Shown here in pieces: positions 13,801 to 15,649 of a DNA stretch of 15,649 bases. How positions within the stretch are numbered: the stretch's first letter is position 1; every line of letters starts with the position of its first letter. The DNA is from an uncultured Oceanobacillus sp. (GTDB lineage Bacteria > Bacillota > Bacilli > Bacillales > Amphibacillaceae), in NCBI GenBank assembly GCA_938004015.1, contig CALKWU010000239.1:1-15649 (forward strand), written 5' to 3'. Below the pieces are notes generated by a model. The model saw nothing but the letters and a program-made list of their open reading frames with translations. It did not search any database and was not told the DNA's origin. The position numbers and the translations under genes were made by a program.

Positions 13801-14854
13801 ATTTTGGACAACGGCAGTGAAACGAAGTGAACCTTACGTTCCAGGAGAGCAAATGAATGATCCGGGAATCATCAAACTGAATACGAATGAGAATCCTTAC
13901 CCTCCATCACCGAAAGTGCTTGAAGCAATCAAAAATGTAGTGGACGATTCGTTACGGCTTTATCCGAGTCCGACTGTCGATCCGCTGAAAGAAGCAATCG
14001 CCGACTACTACGGTTTGTCCACGGAAAATGTGTTCATCGGCAATGGCTCTGATGAAGTGCTCGCCTTTTCTTTTCTCGCATTTTTCGAGCCGGGAAAACA
14101 CATCCGATATCCGGAAATTTCCTACAGTTTTTATCCGGTATATGCGAAACTTTTCAACATCCTGGTAGAAGAAATCCCATTGAAAGTGGATTTCACAATT
14201 GAACCAAGTGATTATTTCCATTCGGAAGGCGGCGTCATTTTTCCTAATCCAAATGCCCCGACGAGTCTATATTTGCAGTTGGATGCGGTGGAAGAAATAT
14301 TAAAACATAATCCGAAACAAGTCGTCATTGTCGATGAAGCATACATCGATTTTGCTGAAGAGTCGGCTGTAAAATTAATCGATCGGTACGAAAATTTGCT
14401 CATCATCCAAACGATGTCGAAATCCCGCTCACTGGCAGGACTGCGTGTTGGGTTCGCTCTCGGCTCCAAAGCCTTGATTGACGGACTTATTCGCGTGAAA
14501 GATTCATTCAACTCCTATACGATCGATCGTTTAGCGATCGCTGGAGCGACCGCTGCCATCAAAGATGAAGACTATCATCTCGAGACGACGAAAAAAGTCA
14601 TGGCAACACGAAAACGAATGACGACGGAACTGGGAAAACGGGGATTCCAAGTGCTCCCTTCACAAACGAACTTCCTATTTGCAACACATCCGCTGAAATC
14701 AGCGGATGTATTATACAAAGAGCTCAAGGAAAACAATATTTTAGTACGCCATTTCAAGCAACCGCACATAAACAACTATTTACGGATAACAATCGGCACC
14801 GATAAAGAAATGGATATTTTCCTGAAAACATTGGATAAATTGTTGACAAAATGA
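13793..14854 (+). CDS. hisC: Histidinol-phosphate aminotransferase HisC
   Basis: A PLP-dependent class I/II aminotransferase converting imidazole acetol phosphate and glutamate to histidinol phosphate. It has 353 aa, a normal length. Key residues are visible: LNTNENPYPPSP (29-40), GNGSDE (83-88), Asn154 in PNAPTS, Asp181 and Tyr184 in VDEAYIDF, the PLP lysine Lys210 in TMSKSRSLAG, and Arg219 in GLRVGFALG. The motif PNAPTS lacks the glycine of the common PNNPTG. The start is a GTG within the end of hisIE, preceded by AAGGAAGGG. It is the last gene of the operon. In B. subtilis hisC sits near trp genes instead, so this placement differs. Such enzymes can also act on aromatic 2-oxo acids. Confidence 0.94.
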   Translation: MSKFWTTAVKRSEPYVPGEQMNDPGIIKLNTNENPYPPSPKVLEAIKNVVDDSLRLYPSPTVDPLKEAIADYYGLSTENVFIGNGSDEVLAFSFLAFFEPGKHIRYPEISYSFYPVYAKLFNILVEEIPLKVDFTIEPSDYFHSEGGVIFPNPNAPTSLYLQLDAVEEILKHNPKQVVIVDEAYIDFAEESAVKLIDRYENLLIIQTMSKSRSLAGLRVGFALGSKALIDGLIRVKDSFNSYTIDRLAIAGATAAIKDEDYHLETTKKVMATRKRMTTELGKRGFQVLPSQTNFLFATHPLKSADVLYKELKENNILVRHFKQPHINNYLRITIGTDKEMDIFLKTLDKLLTK

Positions 14855-14888
14855 AAGGATGGACAGTATATGACTGCCCATCCTTTTT
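14854..14888. terminator. Bidirectional terminator between hisC and the SurA-like lipoprotein gene
   Basis: AAAGGATGG (14854-14862) pairs with CCATCCTTT (14878-14886). The stem continues after one mismatch as CAGT/ACTG around a 5-nt loop, with T after the stem on the plus strand and A before it, so it works in both directions. The structure starts in the stop codon of hisC and overlaps the stop of the convergent gene. Confidence 0.88.
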
Positions 14889-15588
14889 AAATGAACGTCT
14901 CGATGTCTGCTTCTTCTTTCAGTTCGGATAGTCGTTCGTTGAGTAATTCATTTTGTTTTTCTTCCATGATGTTCTGTCTGAGGACATCTTCAAATTCTTC
15001 CAATTCACCGAGATCTTCATGCTGTTCTTTTAATTGTTCATAGCGCTCTTCCACTTCTTCATCGGTCACGTCCACTTCAAATTTGGATTCGATATATTTC
15101 ACTGTCAACAGATCATCCTTCAATTGCTCCAAAAACTCTTCTTCGGAAAGACCGTACTGTTCTTGGAGTGCCGCTACTGCTTCTTCCCCATTCTGCTCAA
15201 TCAAATTTTCCATTTCTTCCTGTGCTTCCTCATCCGTCACTTCAATTCCACTGTCAATGGCATCTTGACGGATCAGTTCCCGCTCAGTGAGAATCGACAA
15301 CGTTTCCTCTTTCAAAGCATCCAAATCACTTACATCTTGACCATACATATGGAGCATCGTTTTCCACTGTCTATATGTATTGTTGTATTTGTCTCCAGTG
15401 ATTTCATTGCCGTTGACGGAAATGACAACCTCCTCGACATCGACAACTTCGTCATCTGTAATTTCCAATTGCACTGCTTCTTCCGTGTTGTTTTCTTCTT
15501 GGACTTCCGCATCATCATTGTCATCGTTACAAGCGGCAAGGAATATTGCCAACAACGATGCAAAAATGAGCAGTATATTTTTCTTCAT
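14887..15588 (-). CDS. Lipoprotein with SurA/PrsA-like N-terminal chaperone domain
   Basis: An exported, membrane-anchored lipoprotein of 233 aa. The signal peptide (1-19) ends in the lipobox LAAC with Cys20, followed by a very acidic linker (NDDNDDAEVQEE). The region from about residue 55 (VVISVNGNEITGDKYNN) to the end resembles the helical SurA_N domain: an (I/V)xVNGxxI strand, then long charged helices including LTERELIRQDAIDSGIEVTDEE. No parvulin isomerase domain follows, whereas full PrsA is about 290 aa. It is therefore probably a folding chaperone for secreted proteins without isomerase activity, but no client can be named. The ribosome site AGGAGGG lies 8 nt before the ATG. A possible -10 (TATGAT, 15628-15623) sits upstream, with the -35 cut by the window edge. 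Confidence 0.8.
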   Translation of the reverse strand: MKKNILLIFASLLAIFLAACNDDNDDAEVQEENNTEEAVQLEITDDEVVDVEEVVISVNGNEITGDKYNNTYRQWKTMLHMYGQDVSDLDALKEETLSILTERELIRQDAIDSGIEVTDEEAQEEMENLIEQNGEEAVAALQEQYGLSEEEFLEQLKDDLLTVKYIESKFEVDVTDEEVEERYEQLKEQHEDLGELEEFEDVLRQNIMEEKQNELLNERLSELKEEADIETFI

Positions 15589-15649
15589 TTAATGTCCCTC
15601 CTAAATTGTCTTCCTCTAGTAAATCATAAGTAAGGTTTCAAATGCAACA

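Overview
The window is a tightly packed stretch of chromosome from a low- to mid-GC Gram-positive bacterium, most likely a member of the Bacillales. The evidence is AGGAGG-type ribosome sites, frequent GTG/TTG starts, LAAC lipoboxes, sigma-A-like promoters, a short-form HisG paired with HisZ, a PHP-type histidinol phosphatase, and PncA and YtzI/YqgC-like proteins close to those I remember from Bacillus. The ectoine-type importer and acidic exported lipoproteins would suit a salt-tolerant lifestyle, but I cannot name a genus. I see no mobile element, CRISPR array, rRNA or tRNA gene.

Layout. (1) Positions 4-2124, minus strand: a probable four-gene operon read as a YtzI-like small membrane protein, a DUF456 membrane protein, pyridoxal/pyridoxine kinase (pdxK) and nicotinamidase (pncA). 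The last two overlap and would couple vitamin B6 and B3 salvage. (2) Positions 2125-2458: a divergent regulatory region with a candidate promoter for each side and several palindromes. (3) Positions 2459-5697, plus strand: ehuB-ehuC-ehuD-ehuA, an ABC importer for ectoine/hydroxyectoine, closed by a strong terminator. (4) Positions 5743-6675, minus: murB, with a structured leader of roughly 180 nt. (5) Positions 6928-7728, minus: a PHP-family histidinol phosphatase, divergent from (6) positions 7893-14854, plus: the histidine operon hisZ-hisG-hisD-hisB-hisA-hisF-hisIE-hisC, closed by a terminator shared with (7) positions 14887-15588, minus: a lipoprotein with a SurA/PrsA-like N-terminal chaperone domain.

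The his genes plus the divergent phosphatase cover every step from PRPP/ATP to histidine except one subunit. No hisH (the glutaminase partner of HisF) is present. In the usual Bacillus order hisH lies between hisB and hisA. Here that place holds a 68-nt non-coding gap in an operon whose other junctions range from a 14-bp overlap to a 6-nt gap. The HisF encoded just downstream has lost several residues that are nearly invariant in HisF proteins as I remember them. The pairing of missing HisH with divergent HisF is the most interesting observation here. It suggests an ammonia-dependent or differently partnered imidazole glycerol phosphate synthase, unless hisH lies elsewhere in the genome.

Starts were chosen by ribosome-site spacing and family alignment from memory. 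No database search was run.
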